Below, in pieces: positions 8,020 through 16,698 of a stretch of DNA of 59,354 nucleotides. Position numbers and translations under genes: made by a program. This stretch comes from Parvularcula sp. (GTDB lineage Bacteria; Pseudomonadota; Alphaproteobacteria; Caulobacterales; Parvularculaceae). The notes beneath the pieces were generated by a model, which was given only the letters and a program-made list of their open reading frames with translations, ran no database searches and was not told where the DNA came from. The stretch is from assembly GCA_002704915.1 (NCBI GenBank), contig PAIP01000029.1, positions 1-59,354 on the forward strand. The letters are read 5' to 3'. How positions within the stretch are numbered: position 1 is the first letter of the stretch; each line of letters opens with the position of its first letter.

Positions 8020-8781
8020 ATGAGTAACGGCTACGGTTTCGGCGGCGAAGAAATCAAACAGGAATCGAGCTGGCGTTATCCGCTCGGCATTTTCATGGCG
8101 ACGCTCGTCCTGTGCGCGATTTTTCTCTATTATTATGTGGGCCCGAGCGTAGACGATTTTTCCGGCAATACGCCGAGCCCGGCGATCACCGAAGAACCGG
8201 TGCGCGTCGAGATCGGCGGGATCGTTTTCGCCCCGGCGGCGAACTACACCGTCTATCCCCGCGCCCGGCGCGGCGGCGCCCGCGACGAGGTTGTTTTATA
8301 CGCCCTGTGGCCGACCATGAACGGCTATGCGCCGGCCCAGCGCAAGGAATTCATCGAGAACGAGCCGGATACGCGCCGCATCGATATCGTCATCTCAAAA
8401 CGCTCCTCCATGTTCACGGAGGCGGAAAGGTTCGAGCGGCTTTACCTCCCGCAAACCGTCGATCCGCGCGGCGTCAGAACCCCCTATCAACTCACCAAGT
8501 TCACCTTCAAGGACCAGCGCTCCAACGTGCCTACCAACGGCTACGCCGACACCGAACTGTTTGTGGGCGCAGACGCGAATGGCGGCACGGCGGCGGTTTT
8601 CTGCTTTAAGGAAAAAGAAGAAATCACCAGCCCCGATTGCTGGCGCGAATATGAATATGGCGAGACGATCGAAGTGAGCTATCGCTTTAAACGGCCCTAT
8701 CTGCCGGAATGGCGCGCCATCGATGCCGCCGTGCAGAAATTCGTGGCCGAACTCGATCAGACCCGCATCGCCGGCGAGTAA
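8020..8781 (+). CDS. Single-pass membrane protein of unknown function
   Basis: The 253-residue protein has a short cytoplasmic N-terminus, one transmembrane helix (about 20-41, RYPLGIFMATLVLCAIFLYYY) and a large periplasmic domain rich in beta-type sequence. Two cysteines near the end of the domain (FCF and PDCW, about 190-207) could form a disulphide. I do not recognise a family. It starts 130 bases after phoH and converges with the membrane-protein gene to its right, with three bases between stops. Composition is like its neighbours, so it is probably a resident gene of narrow distribution. Confidence 0.7.
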   Translation: MSNGYGFGGEEIKQESSWRYPLGIFMATLVLCAIFLYYYVGPSVDDFSGNTPSPAITEEPVRVEIGGIVFAPAANYTVYPRARRGGARDEVVLYALWPTMNGYAPAQRKEFIENEPDTRRIDIVISKRSSMFTEAERFERLYLPQTVDPRGVRTPYQLTKFTFKDQRSNVPTNGYADTELFVGADANGGTAAVFCFKEKEEITSPDCWREYEYGETIEVSYRFKRPYLPEWRAIDAAVQKFVAELDQTRIAGE

Positions 8782-8784
8782 GCA

Positions 8785-10206
8785 TCAATAACGCTGGAAC
8801 TGGGCGCTGAGCGCGACCATCAGAAACGGCGCCAGAAACAACCCGATCCCCGCGACGATCGCGAAATAGGCGGCGGTTGCAATGCCCGCTTCCCAGGAAA
8901 AAGCGTGTGCGGCCGCGACCGTCGCAGCGCCGCCGGCTCCGAAAGCAATCGCGAAGCGGCGCAAGCCGTCGCACATGGCGTTCTGGGCGATGTCCCGAGC
9001 GTTGCGCCAGATATCGCCGGCGTTTCGCCAGCTAACCGTCAATTGGGAAAAGGCGATGGCGCTTAAAGTAAGCGCCGCAAAACGGTCTGCCATGGGCGGC
9101 GCGGGCATCGCAAGGACGGCGTAGACATATCCCGTAAAGACCGTGCTGATGAACAAAAGCAAGGTGATGAGCAGGCTGGTGCGCACGGAAACGAAGGCAA
9201 GCCCCGACGCAATGAGGATAAGGATCAAAAAGACGCTGAAACTCACCGCTTCGGAAAGCCCCGCCTCGAACAGGGCGATCACGACCAATACGCCGGCGAT
9301 AGCGGCCGCCGCTGTCGCCGTCGTCGCGGGCAGGCGTCGGCGAAACGGGCGCCAGCCCTCCGCAAAGCGCTGGCGACGCCGGTTTTCTTCTACCGCCGTT
9401 TGCTCGCTTGGCCGGACCAGCGCCAGCGCGGCGGCGGAGAAGACGAGCGCCGAGGTTGAAGCGAGCAAAACTTCAATCCCTGCCGCGATGAGATCGCGCC
9501 AGCCAATGACGCCGTAATTGGCCTTGAAAGTGACCACCACCATCCAGGCCGTGGCGGCAAGCAAACTGAAAGCCGCTGGTGCAATCGCCGTATGACCTGC
9601 GGAGGCGGCGGACGCCTGCGCAGTCAGACCGCGGGCAAAGTGCCGGGCGTAATCGGCGCCGACGCCGGCGCCGACGCAGACACCCGCCGTCAAAGCAATT
9701 GCCGAAGCGGCGCCGCTGAATGGCGACGACAGGAGATTTTCAAGCGCAAGATAACCGATGCCGCCCACGACGCCGGTTGCGGCCGCGATGGGACCGAGGC
9801 CGCCAAGGCGCATCGTGCTGCGCGTCAAGGGCGCAAGCGCCGCAAAGAATGCGAACAACCCGACCGCTGCGCCAATAGGCGCTTGCGGCGCGGGTAAGGA
9901 AAAACGCGAACCGAATGCGCCGAAGACAGCACCGAGCAGCAAGGCGGAGAGAAGGAAAGCGGAGCCCAGAAACAAGGCGCGCAGCAAGGGCCGCAATGGC
10001 GTCAGCGCCGCAAGCGCCATGGGCGCGCAAACCACAAGCCCCGCCGCGGTGACGAAGCGCAGGATCAATTCGCCCGTGAGCGGTCCCGGATGATGACGCG
10101 CGCCGAGCACGCCGAGGACAGCCAGCGCGAGCGCAGTCACCCCCGAAGTGAGCAAGGGACGTTCAGCCGACAGCTTTCCGACAAAACCCGTTGGCGCCCC
10201 GGGCAA
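8785..10206 (-). CDS. Polytopic membrane protein, weakly MMPL/RND-like
   Basis: The 473-residue protein is almost wholly hydrophobic, with about twelve helices in two halves separated by a basic cytoplasmic stretch (RRRQRFAEGWRPFRRR). A GVGADYARHFARG motif mid-protein recalls the G-x-D-Y-A signature of MMPL/RND transporter helices, but the large periplasmic domains of RND pumps are missing. Function is unknown; a degenerate or reduced RND-type membrane core is one reading. Translation would begin with TTG at 10206, preceded by AGAGGTGACC. That site is good enough to accept the rare start, 10 bases after the DUF3126 gene. Confidence 0.65.
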   Translation of the reverse strand: MPGAPTGFVGKLSAERPLLTSGVTALALAVLGVLGARHHPGPLTGELILRFVTAAGLVVCAPMALAALTPLRPLLRALFLGSAFLLSALLLGAVFGAFGSRFSLPAPQAPIGAAVGLFAFFAALAPLTRSTMRLGGLGPIAAATGVVGGIGYLALENLLSSPFSGAASAIALTAGVCVGAGVGADYARHFARGLTAQASAASAGHTAIAPAAFSLLAATAWMVVVTFKANYGVIGWRDLIAAGIEVLLASTSALVFSAAALALVRPSEQTAVEENRRRQRFAEGWRPFRRRLPATTATAAAAIAGVLVVIALFEAGLSEAVSFSVFLILILIASGLAFVSVRTSLLITLLLFISTVFTGYVYAVLAMPAPPMADRFAALTLSAIAFSQLTVSWRNAGDIWRNARDIAQNAMCDGLRRFAIAFGAGGAATVAAAHAFSWEAGIATAAYFAIVAGIGLFLAPFLMVALSAQFQRY

Positions 10207-10216
10207 AGGTCACCTC

Positions 10217-10441
10217 TTAGCTGGCTGGCCGTTCTGGCAGGTCTATTTCAAGGATCGCCATGTTGAAGTCATAGGAAACATCGCCTTCTTCATCATCTTT
10301 GAAGATGACGCCGATGAATTCCTCGCCCAGATAGACTTCAGCCGAGTCGTCCTTGTTGGGCCGCTCGCGCACCGTCAGGCTCGGCAGTGCGAACTTGGTC
10401 CGCAGATAGTCCTGCAGGCGGGCGACTTCGTTGGCATCCAT
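10217..10441 (-). CDS. DUF3126-family small protein
   Basis: The 74-residue acidic protein, with segments DDSAEVYLGEEFIGVIF and SYDFNMAILEIDL, matches the alphaproteobacterial DUF3126 family. Members are cytoplasmic and uncharacterised. It is the first gene of a two-gene minus-strand unit with the polytopic membrane protein. The high conservation of the family across alphaproteobacteria suggests a housekeeping role. Confidence 0.82.
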   Translation of the reverse strand: MDANEVARLQDYLRTKFALPSLTVRERPNKDDSAEVYLGEEFIGVIFKDDEEGDVSYDFNMAILEIDLPERPAS

Positions 10442-10551
10442 AACGCTCTTGTCCTTTACTTTGGCCCGTCTTAACCCTATCCGCTCCGGGCGCCAACCGC
10501 TTCAGAGCCCCTTCCCAACCGAAAACGGCGACCGAATTCAGGAGCATAAAC

Positions 10552-11031
10552 ATGCACATCATTCGCAGCCTGTCACTGGCCGCCGCGATCGCCCTCTCCG
10601 CCTGCGCCGGCGAAGAAACCGGGATCTGCGCAGGCGATGGAATCACCGCCGGCGACGCATGGGTGCGCGCCGCGGGCGAAGGCGCGCCCATGAGCGCCGC
10701 CTATGTGGAACTCTGCAATGGCGGGGATGCTCCCGACCGTCTCCTCGCCGTGAAATATAACGGCGCCCAGGCTGTGGAAATTCATGAAACGCAGATGAGC
10801 GACGAAGGCGTCGCCAGCATGGCGCCCGCCGCGAACGGCATCGCTTTGCCGCCCCATGAAATGACGGCGTTGGCGCCCGGGGGCGCCCATATCATGCTGA
10901 TCGGCATTTCAGAGGCGATCGCGGAAGGCGAAGAAGCGGCGATCACCCTAGAGTTCGAAAACGCCGAGCCCATGACCGTCATGTTCGAGGCGCGACCGCG
11001 CATGGACGCCTCCGGCCATCAGGGACACTAG
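10552..11031 (+). CDS. Copper chaperone PCu(A)C family lipoprotein
   Basis: The 159-residue protein starts with a lipoprotein signal (MHIIRSLSLAAAIALSAC, lipid-attached Cys18). It then has the PCu(A)C/DUF461 domain with the Met/His copper set: His in EIHETQM, a downstream Met (SMAP), and the pair HIM near GGAHIMLIG. These proteins bind Cu(I) in the periplasm and hand it to the CuA site of cytochrome c oxidase. Extra His residues at the C-terminus (SGHQGH) may add metal affinity. A lipid anchor is a variation on the usual soluble form. It converges with the next gene, with one base between stops. Confidence 0.88.
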   Translation: MHIIRSLSLAAAIALSACAGEETGICAGDGITAGDAWVRAAGEGAPMSAAYVELCNGGDAPDRLLAVKYNGAQAVEIHETQMSDEGVASMAPAANGIALPPHEMTALAPGGAHIMLIGISEAIAEGEEAAITLEFENAEPMTVMFEARPRMDASGHQGH

Positions 11032-11032
11032 C

Positions 11033-12232
11033 TTACTCAAACCGGTTGCGGTCGCGGAAAGTGACGATCTGCAATTTGTCCTCGCCCACGTGATCCCGGA
11101 TGGTGGCGGCGATATCGACGGTGTGAAACCGGCTCCACTCATTCGATTCGACGACTCGGAACATCATCCCCGTGGCGCCGCGAAGAAGGACCGCCATCAC
11201 CGCGAGATATGAAAACGCGGCCGCCCCCATGACGCCAAGCAAAGTGAGCGAAGCGCCCTCCATCGCCATCATCAGGGCGAGCGCGGCGAAACCGACAAGC
11301 GTGAGCGCAAGACCGCCGACCCAGTAAAGCGTCGTGTTCCGTCGCATCTGGTAAAATTTGTTGCGCAGGACAAGTTCGCATAGAAACAGCCGCATGGCGA
11401 ACCAGTGATAAGCGAGCGTCCACGACCCCGCTTCATCCTTCAATTCTTCGCGCTGACCCATGCGTTTGTCGCGCTCCACATTCAGCGCCCGCCGCTTGGC
11501 CACCTGAAAGTTATTGTTGATGCGCGCAAATTTCGACGTGATGTAATTGTCGAGATTCAAGAGGTTGCGCTGCTGCACGACCTTATATGGCCAGGAATAG
11601 ATTAAAAACACGGTCATGATTGCAGACGCGGCCGCGATGGAAAACCACATGGCCGCGCCGTGAAGCGGTTTTGCCATTGAAACCGCCGGCGCCGGAACGC
11701 CGGCCCGCGCCAATAGAAAAGCGGCCCCGAAAAACAGCGCAAACAGCAAGGCCGGCCAGTAGAGCAGCATGCGCCGCGTATTGTCGTTAAGCGTTTTCCG
11801 GAACAGCGTCGTCACCTCGAGAAAACGCCGGTCAATGCTGTCCCGGTCAAAGCCAAGCGCGGCGTTCAGATAATCCTGCTCCACTTCTTCGTAGAAAAAA
11901 TCGCCGCGCGCGAAAATGGGAAATCCGTAGCTGTAAAATGATTTTGCGTTATTCGCGTAGTCCGCCGCCTGTTCGAGGCTAAGCTCCGACGCGGCGCGTT
12001 CTGTCAGGCGCGGCCGCGGCAATTGGGTGAAGAGCGCCGACTCGATACCCGAAGGCGGCTCTTCGCGATATTCCTCTTCCAGTAAATCCGAACCCGCTGC
12101 GCTCGCCACGACGGCGCCGCCTGCATTTGCCGCGGTTCGTCCCGCCGACCGCGCATCCTTAAAACTTCTTTTGAACAATCTCCCGGCCGCGCGAAACGGC
12201 ATAATCAGCATATTGATGAAACGCCCCATCAT
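11033..12232 (-). CDS. Multi-pass membrane protein of unknown function
   Basis: The 399-residue product has a basic amphipathic N-terminus, an Ala/Glu-rich region, and two pairs of transmembrane helices (about 182-240 and 318-370) separated by a long polar loop containing NLDNYITSKFARINNN. The first pair follows an FRKTLNDNTRRMLLYWPALL segment. I recognise no domain. The start at 12232 has a GGAGGGACGAGAG site immediately upstream and is preferred over an in-frame ATG 57 bases further out. The helix-loop-helix layout suggests an oligomeric scaffold or sensor rather than a transporter. Confidence 0.7.
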   Translation of the reverse strand: MMGRFINMLIMPFRAAGRLFKRSFKDARSAGRTAANAGGAVVASAAGSDLLEEEYREEPPSGIESALFTQLPRPRLTERAASELSLEQAADYANNAKSFYSYGFPIFARGDFFYEEVEQDYLNAALGFDRDSIDRRFLEVTTLFRKTLNDNTRRMLLYWPALLFALFFGAAFLLARAGVPAPAVSMAKPLHGAAMWFSIAAASAIMTVFLIYSWPYKVVQQRNLLNLDNYITSKFARINNNFQVAKRRALNVERDKRMGQREELKDEAGSWTLAYHWFAMRLFLCELVLRNKFYQMRRNTTLYWVGGLALTLVGFAALALMMAMEGASLTLLGVMGAAAFSYLAVMAVLLRGATGMMFRVVESNEWSRFHTVDIAATIRDHVGEDKLQIVTFRDRNRFE

Positions 12233-12595
12233 CTCTCGTCCCTCCTCTCTTCTTTTTCCTTTGAGATATGGGAATAACGGGCGCGCCAATCAATTCCGGC
12301 CTGCTTCATGCAACAAATATTTCACAAATGAAGGCAAACGCAGTGAACGAGAAATATAATGTTCATCAGCATGGGAATTAGCGCATGTTGCACTGGCGAA
12401 AAGAGTTGCGCCAGTTGAAGCTGAACATGATTATCAACCGGCAAAGCACAAAGGCGTAACGGCGCCCGTCCCGCGTCTGGCCGCGTCTGGTTTTTGATCC
12501 AGATCCATATCGGGGCTGATGCTTGTCGGCGGCGGGACTTCGTCTCTCGCGGGGGCCTTCCCCTTGCGCCAAGGCGAGGCTAAAAGCCGCCCGCC
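12233..12595. other. Intergenic region with inverted and direct repeats
   Basis: This 363-base divergent gap has no credible gene. It contains an inverted repeat ACTGGCG (12392-12398)/CGCCAGT (12409-12415), two adjacent copies of CCGCGTCTGG (12471-12490), and a small TCTGG/CCAGA hairpin overlapping the second copy. It must hold promoters for the membrane protein (minus) and the ABC-F gene (plus), but I cannot place them securely. Confidence 0.5.
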
Positions 12596-14479
12596 ATGCT
12601 GCATGTCAACGACCTCACCTATTCCATCGAGGGCCGCGTTCTGTTCGATCAGGCGACGGCGGCGATTTCCGACGGCTGGAAGGTGGGCTTTGTCGGCGCC
12701 AACGGCACGGGCAAGTCCACCCTCTTCAAGATCATCAAGGGCGAGATCTATACGGGCGGAGACGAGATCTCGATCCGCAAGAACCGCCGGCTGGGCTCCG
12801 TTGAACAGGAAGCCCCCTCCTCCAATGTGTCACTCCTCGACACGGTGCTGGCGCAGGACAAGGAACGCGCGGCGCTGATCGCCGAGGCCGACACCGCGAC
12901 CGATCCCCACCGCATCGCCGAAATCCAGACCCGTCTCGCCGATATTGAGGCCCATTCCGCCGAGGCGCGGGCCGGGGCCATTCTCTCTGGCCTCGGCTTT
13001 TCAGCGGAGGATCAACGGCGCGCCTGTTCGGAATTTTCCGGCGGCTGGCGCATGCGCGTGGCGCTGGCGGGCGTCCTCTTCGCCGCGCCGGACCTCCTGC
13101 TTCTCGACGAGCCGACGAACTATCTCGACCTTGAAGGCACGATCTGGCTTGAGACCTATCTGCGCCGCTACCCTTATACGACGATCATCATTTCTCACGA
13201 CCGCTCGCTCCTCAACAACTCGGTCACCCACATCATGGCGCTCGAAGGCGGCAAGCTGTCGGTACATCCGGGGGGCTACGATATTTATGAAAGAAAGCGC
13301 GCCGAGGCCCGGGCGCAGGCCGCCTCTTTCAAGGCGCGCCAGGACGCGCGCCGGCGCCATATGCAAGCCTTTGTGGACCGGTTCCGCGCCAAGGCGTCGA
13401 AAGCGAAACAGGCGCAAAGCCGCATCAAGATGCTGGAGCGCCTAGAAGAGGTCGCCGAACCGATTTCCGAACGCACCATTCCGTTTCACTTTCCCAATCC
13501 GAAGGCGATGGCGCCGCCGATCATTCGCGTGGTCGACGCCGACCTCGGCTATGAGGAAGGAAAACCCGTCCTCAAAAAGGTAAATCTGCGGCTCGACAAT
13601 GACGACCGCATCGCCATCCTCGGCCCCAATGGCGAAGGCAAGTCCACGCTGGTGAAAACCATGTCCGGGCGGCTCGCCCCGCTTTCAGGCGACATCTTCA
13701 AACATAAGAAACTGCAGGTTGCGTATTTCGCCCAGCACCAACTCGACGAGTTGAAACCGCACCAATCGGCTTATGATCATGTGCGCGCGCTGATCCCCGA
13801 CGCCACGGAAGCGGAAACGCGCTCGGCGACGGCGCGGCTCGGCTTCGGCCCGGAAAAAGCTGACACGAAGGTCGACAAGTTGTCAGGCGGGGAAAAGGCG
13901 CGGCTCCTCCTCGGTTTGATCACCTTTCACGGCGCGCATCTGCTCATTCTCGACGAACCGACAAACCATCTCGACATGGGCGCGCGCGAAGCGCTGATCG
14001 AAGCGCTCAATGATTTTCAGGGCGCGGTGCTTTTGATCACCCATGACGCCCACCTCGCCTCCGCAGTCGCCGACCGGCTCTGGCTGGTCAACAAAGGCGA
14101 AGCGAACCCTTATGACGGCGACTTGTCCGATTATCGCGAGCTTGTGCTTGCCGCGAACAGGGCCGCATCGAAAGACGGAGCCGACAAACCTGCGGTGAAT
14201 GAAAAGGAGTTTGCGCGCAAATCCGCCGCCGATGCGCGCCGCGCCCTGCAGCCCCTGAAAAAATCAGCCGAAGACATTGAGGCCCGTCTCGACAAGCTGA
14301 ACGACACGTTGCGCCGCCTCGACGAGGCGCTGGCCGAGCCGGGTCTTTACGAGAAAAACCTGCCCCGCGCCACGAAGCTCCAAAAAGAACGCGCGGCGCT
14401 CGTTTCCGCCATCGAAGAAACAGAGGCCGACTGGCTCGCCGCCCTTGAGGCCTATGAAGAAGCAAAAGCCGAAGCTTGA
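12596..14479 (+). CDS. ABC-F family ATPase
   Basis: The 627-residue protein has two ABC ATPase domains in one chain and no membrane domain. Domain 1 has Walker A GANGTGKS (34-41), signature FSGGWRMR and Walker B LLLDEPTNYLD. Domain 2 has GPNGEGKS (343-350), LSGGEKARL and LILDEPTNHLD. A basic linker of the P-site tRNA-interaction type lies between them (about 235-290), and a coiled-coil tail ends the protein. This is the Uup/YheS-like ABC-F layout; such proteins bind the ribosomal E site and relieve stalling. Which subfamily is unresolved. A chorismate mutase-like gene starts 63 bases downstream. Confidence 0.92.
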   Translation: MLHVNDLTYSIEGRVLFDQATAAISDGWKVGFVGANGTGKSTLFKIIKGEIYTGGDEISIRKNRRLGSVEQEAPSSNVSLLDTVLAQDKERAALIAEADTATDPHRIAEIQTRLADIEAHSAEARAGAILSGLGFSAEDQRRACSEFSGGWRMRVALAGVLFAAPDLLLLDEPTNYLDLEGTIWLETYLRRYPYTTIIISHDRSLLNNSVTHIMALEGGKLSVHPGGYDIYERKRAEARAQAASFKARQDARRRHMQAFVDRFRAKASKAKQAQSRIKMLERLEEVAEPISERTIPFHFPNPKAMAPPIIRVVDADLGYEEGKPVLKKVNLRLDNDDRIAILGPNGEGKSTLVKTMSGRLAPLSGDIFKHKKLQVAYFAQHQLDELKPHQSAYDHVRALIPDATEAETRSATARLGFGPEKADTKVDKLSGGEKARLLLGLITFHGAHLLILDEPTNHLDMGAREALIEALNDFQGAVLLITHDAHLASAVADRLWLVNKGEANPYDGDLSDYRELVLAANRAASKDGADKPAVNEKEFARKSAADARRALQPLKKSAEDIEARLDKLNDTLRRLDEALAEPGLYEKNLPRATKLQKERAALVSAIEETEADWLAALEAYEEAKAEA

Positions 14480-14542
14480 GAGGGTATTTGCGAAAGCGCG
14501 CGGGACCCGCCATGCTGGCGGCTCGACCATGGGGAAAGAGAA

Positions 14543-14836
14543 ATGAAAAAAGCCGCCGACTGCGAAAGCATGGAGGATGTCCGGGCCGAGATTGACCGCG
14601 TCGACCGGGCGCTTGTCGATCTTCTCTCCGAACGCTGGACCTATGTGGACCGGGCCTGGGTCTTCAAGCGCTCCGCATCGGAGGCTTCGGTCCCCTGGCG
14701 CAATCGCGACGTCATTGAAAAGGTGAAGGCGCGGGCCGAAACCGCCGGTATGCCGCCGGAAATGGCCGAAGCCCTGTGGCGTCTCATCATCGGCTGGGGC
14801 ATTCAGTATGAAGAGGAACGATTGAAGGAACGCTGA
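14543..14836 (+). CDS. Chorismate mutase-like (AroQ-fold) protein
   Basis: The 97-residue all-helical protein carries the AroQ pattern: MEDVRAEIDRVDRALVDLLSERW, then KRSASEASVPWRNRDVIEKVKARAE and a C-terminal EALWRLIIGWGIQYEEE. The basic residues expected to bind chorismate are in place. It could be a chorismate mutase (prephenate synthesis) or an isochorismate pyruvate-lyase-like homologue. Context gives no siderophore genes, so mutase is the safer reading. A GGGGAAAGAGAA site precedes the ATG. It is probably co-transcribed with the following methyltransferase. Confidence 0.82.
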   Translation: MKKAADCESMEDVRAEIDRVDRALVDLLSERWTYVDRAWVFKRSASEASVPWRNRDVIEKVKARAETAGMPPEMAEALWRLIIGWGIQYEEERLKER

Positions 14837-14869
14837 TACCGACAAAAGAGCAAAAGGGGAGAGTTGCTC

Positions 14870-15739
14870 ATGACGAAAATGCAGGACTTTATCGCTGGGC
14901 GCACCCCGCCCGAGCTTTACGAAGCCTATCTGACGCCCGGATTTTTTACACCTTTCGCCGAAGAAATGGCGGCGCTCGCCAAACCTGGCGACCGCTGTCT
15001 CGACCTCGCCTGCGGCACAGGCGCCGTGTCGCGCAAACTTGCGGAACGATTTGGCGACCGCATTACGATCAACGCCGTTGATATTGCTCCGGCTATGCTC
15101 GAGGTCGCGAAGAAGCAGTCATCGGCATGCTCAATTGACTATCAGATCGCCGCGGCAGACGATTTGCCATTCAACGACGACAGTTTCGATATCCTTTTTT
15201 GCCAGCAAGGCTTCCAGTTCTTTCCCCACAAGGAAAAGGCCATGGCGGAAATCCGCCGCGTCCTGAAGCCCGGCGGCCGCGCCGCGATTTCTGTCTGGCG
15301 GCCAGCCGAAGAGGCCAGCCCGGTGTTTGCCGCGTTCGAAAAGGCGGTCGGTCGTCATCTTGGGAACGACCTGCTGCCGCTCGGCCCCTTCGCCTTCGGA
15401 AAGGCCGGCCGCTTGAAGACGCTGGCCAAAGGCGCCCGGCTGAAGATCGACGCGCTGGAGACGCTGACCTTGCCGACAACGCTCCCCGCCATCGAAGATT
15501 TCGTGCTGTTCGACGTTTTGTTTCTCGGCCGGCCAGCCGCCGACGGCGCTTTGCAGCCGGTCCTGGAGCCTGACGACCCGGACGGCGACCGGCTGATTGC
15601 GCTGATGGTCGAAGACATGACGCAAGCGCTGCAAGAGTTTGTCGGCGCCGACGGCCGTCTTCATGCGCCATCCAGCACGCATTATCTCCTCGCCCGCAAA
15701 ACGCCTAAAGGCGGACTGCTGCGAAGGCTTCTTTCCTGA
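14870..15739 (+). CDS. Class I SAM-dependent methyltransferase
   Basis: The 289-residue protein has motif I LDLACGTGAVSR (about 45-56), the acidic residue after beta-2 in INAVDIAPAML, and the DSFDILFCQQGFQFF and EIRRVLKPGGRAAISVW segments of the UbiE/Methyltransf_11 type. All parts of the Rossmann SAM-binding fold are present. The start ATG at 14870 follows AAAGGGGAGAG; an in-frame TTG six bases earlier is less likely. The substrate is unknown. It sits between the AroQ-like gene and two thioesterase genes. Confidence 0.85.
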   Translation: MTKMQDFIAGRTPPELYEAYLTPGFFTPFAEEMAALAKPGDRCLDLACGTGAVSRKLAERFGDRITINAVDIAPAMLEVAKKQSSACSIDYQIAAADDLPFNDDSFDILFCQQGFQFFPHKEKAMAEIRRVLKPGGRAAISVWRPAEEASPVFAAFEKAVGRHLGNDLLPLGPFAFGKAGRLKTLAKGARLKIDALETLTLPTTLPAIEDFVLFDVLFLGRPAADGALQPVLEPDDPDGDRLIALMVEDMTQALQEFVGADGRLHAPSSTHYLLARKTPKGGLLRRLLS

Positions 15740-15763
15740 GGCGCTTTCGATTAGCGTCCGGCC

Positions 15764-16237
15764 ATGGCTGATGACGCTCCCGAGATCAACCCCGCCGTGG
15801 GCGCGATGCTGCAAAGCGCGCGCGACTGGCTTTTGCATGAACACTCGCTGTTCAAAACGCTCAATCTCAAGCCGTTGCTGATCGGACGCAACAAGGCCAC
15901 TTTCTCGGTTTTTCTTCCCGATGATTTTTGCGATGCGAGTGGAAAAGTGCATGGCGCGCTGTTGACGCTGATCATGGATTCCATTTTCGGTCTGGCCGCC
16001 TTCACAGCGCTCGACGAATTGAAACCGGTCGCCACAATCAACCTTCGCACCGATTATCTGAGCGAGGTTGGTCCGGGCGGGCGCGTCGTCTGTGCGGCTG
16101 AATGCAACGCCCTTCGCGGCGATATCGCCTATGTGAGCGGGCAGTTGACCGACGAAGCCGCCAACCGGCTGGTCGCCACCGGCAGCGGCGCCTTTATCAT
16201 CGGCGCGCGCGGACCGGGCCGGGAGTCCCGCCTGTGA
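15764..16237 (+). CDS. PaaI-type hotdog thioesterase (first of tandem pair)
   Basis: The 157-residue protein shows the hotdog layout, with GKVHGALLTLIMDSIFGLAA as the central helix (an HGA variant of the usual HGG) and LRTDYL on the following strand, in the PaaI/YbgC-like acyl-CoA thioesterase style. Its stop overlaps the GTG start of a second hotdog gene, so they are translationally coupled and probably form a heteromer or act on related acyl-CoAs. The substrate cannot be told from sequence. Confidence 0.82.
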   Translation: MADDAPEINPAVGAMLQSARDWLLHEHSLFKTLNLKPLLIGRNKATFSVFLPDDFCDASGKVHGALLTLIMDSIFGLAAFTALDELKPVATINLRTDYLSEVGPGGRVVCAAECNALRGDIAYVSGQLTDEAANRLVATGSGAFIIGARGPGRESRL

Positions 16238-16650
16238 CCGAGTTGAACCTGATCGAACAATACGCCGCGGCGGCGCCCATCGCGAAATGGCTCGGTTTTT
16301 CGGCGGAGCCCGATGGCGATGACATCGTTTTCACGCTGACTTTTGACGAACGCCATATCGGCAACAAGTTGATCGGCGCGCTACATGGCGGCGCCATCGC
16401 CGCGTTTCTCGAATTCTCCGCACAGGCTGCGCTCTCCGCCCGGCTCGGCGGCGGACAGCCCGTCGCCACGGTCAATTGCGATGTAGACTATCTCCGCTCC
16501 GCCAAGGCCCAGGACATGAAAGCCCGGGTCCGGTTCACACGCATCGGCCGGCGTCTCGCCTTTGTCGAGGCGCTGGGCTGGCAGAAAGACGAAGCTTCGC
16601 CTGTGGCGGCCGCCCGTTTCCGGTTCCGGCTGGGCGAAACGGAAAAATAA
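16234..16650 (+). CDS. PaaI-type hotdog thioesterase (second of tandem pair)
   Basis: The 138-residue protein has the canonical ALHGGAIAAFLEFSAQAAL central helix and VNCDVDYLRSA strand of PaaI thioesterases. Translation begins with GTG at 16234, overlapping the TGA of the preceding gene by the GTGA arrangement, which decides the start against a longer upstream frame. The pair diverges strongly in sequence, so it is not a recent duplication. Confidence 0.85.
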   Translation: MTELNLIEQYAAAAPIAKWLGFSAEPDGDDIVFTLTFDERHIGNKLIGALHGGAIAAFLEFSAQAALSARLGGGQPVATVNCDVDYLRSAKAQDMKARVRFTRIGRRLAFVEALGWQKDEASPVAAARFRFRLGETEK

Positions 16651-16698
16651 TTCGCGTACAGCACGCCTGCCTCTGGCGGTGCTGCGGCGGCTTCCTAT

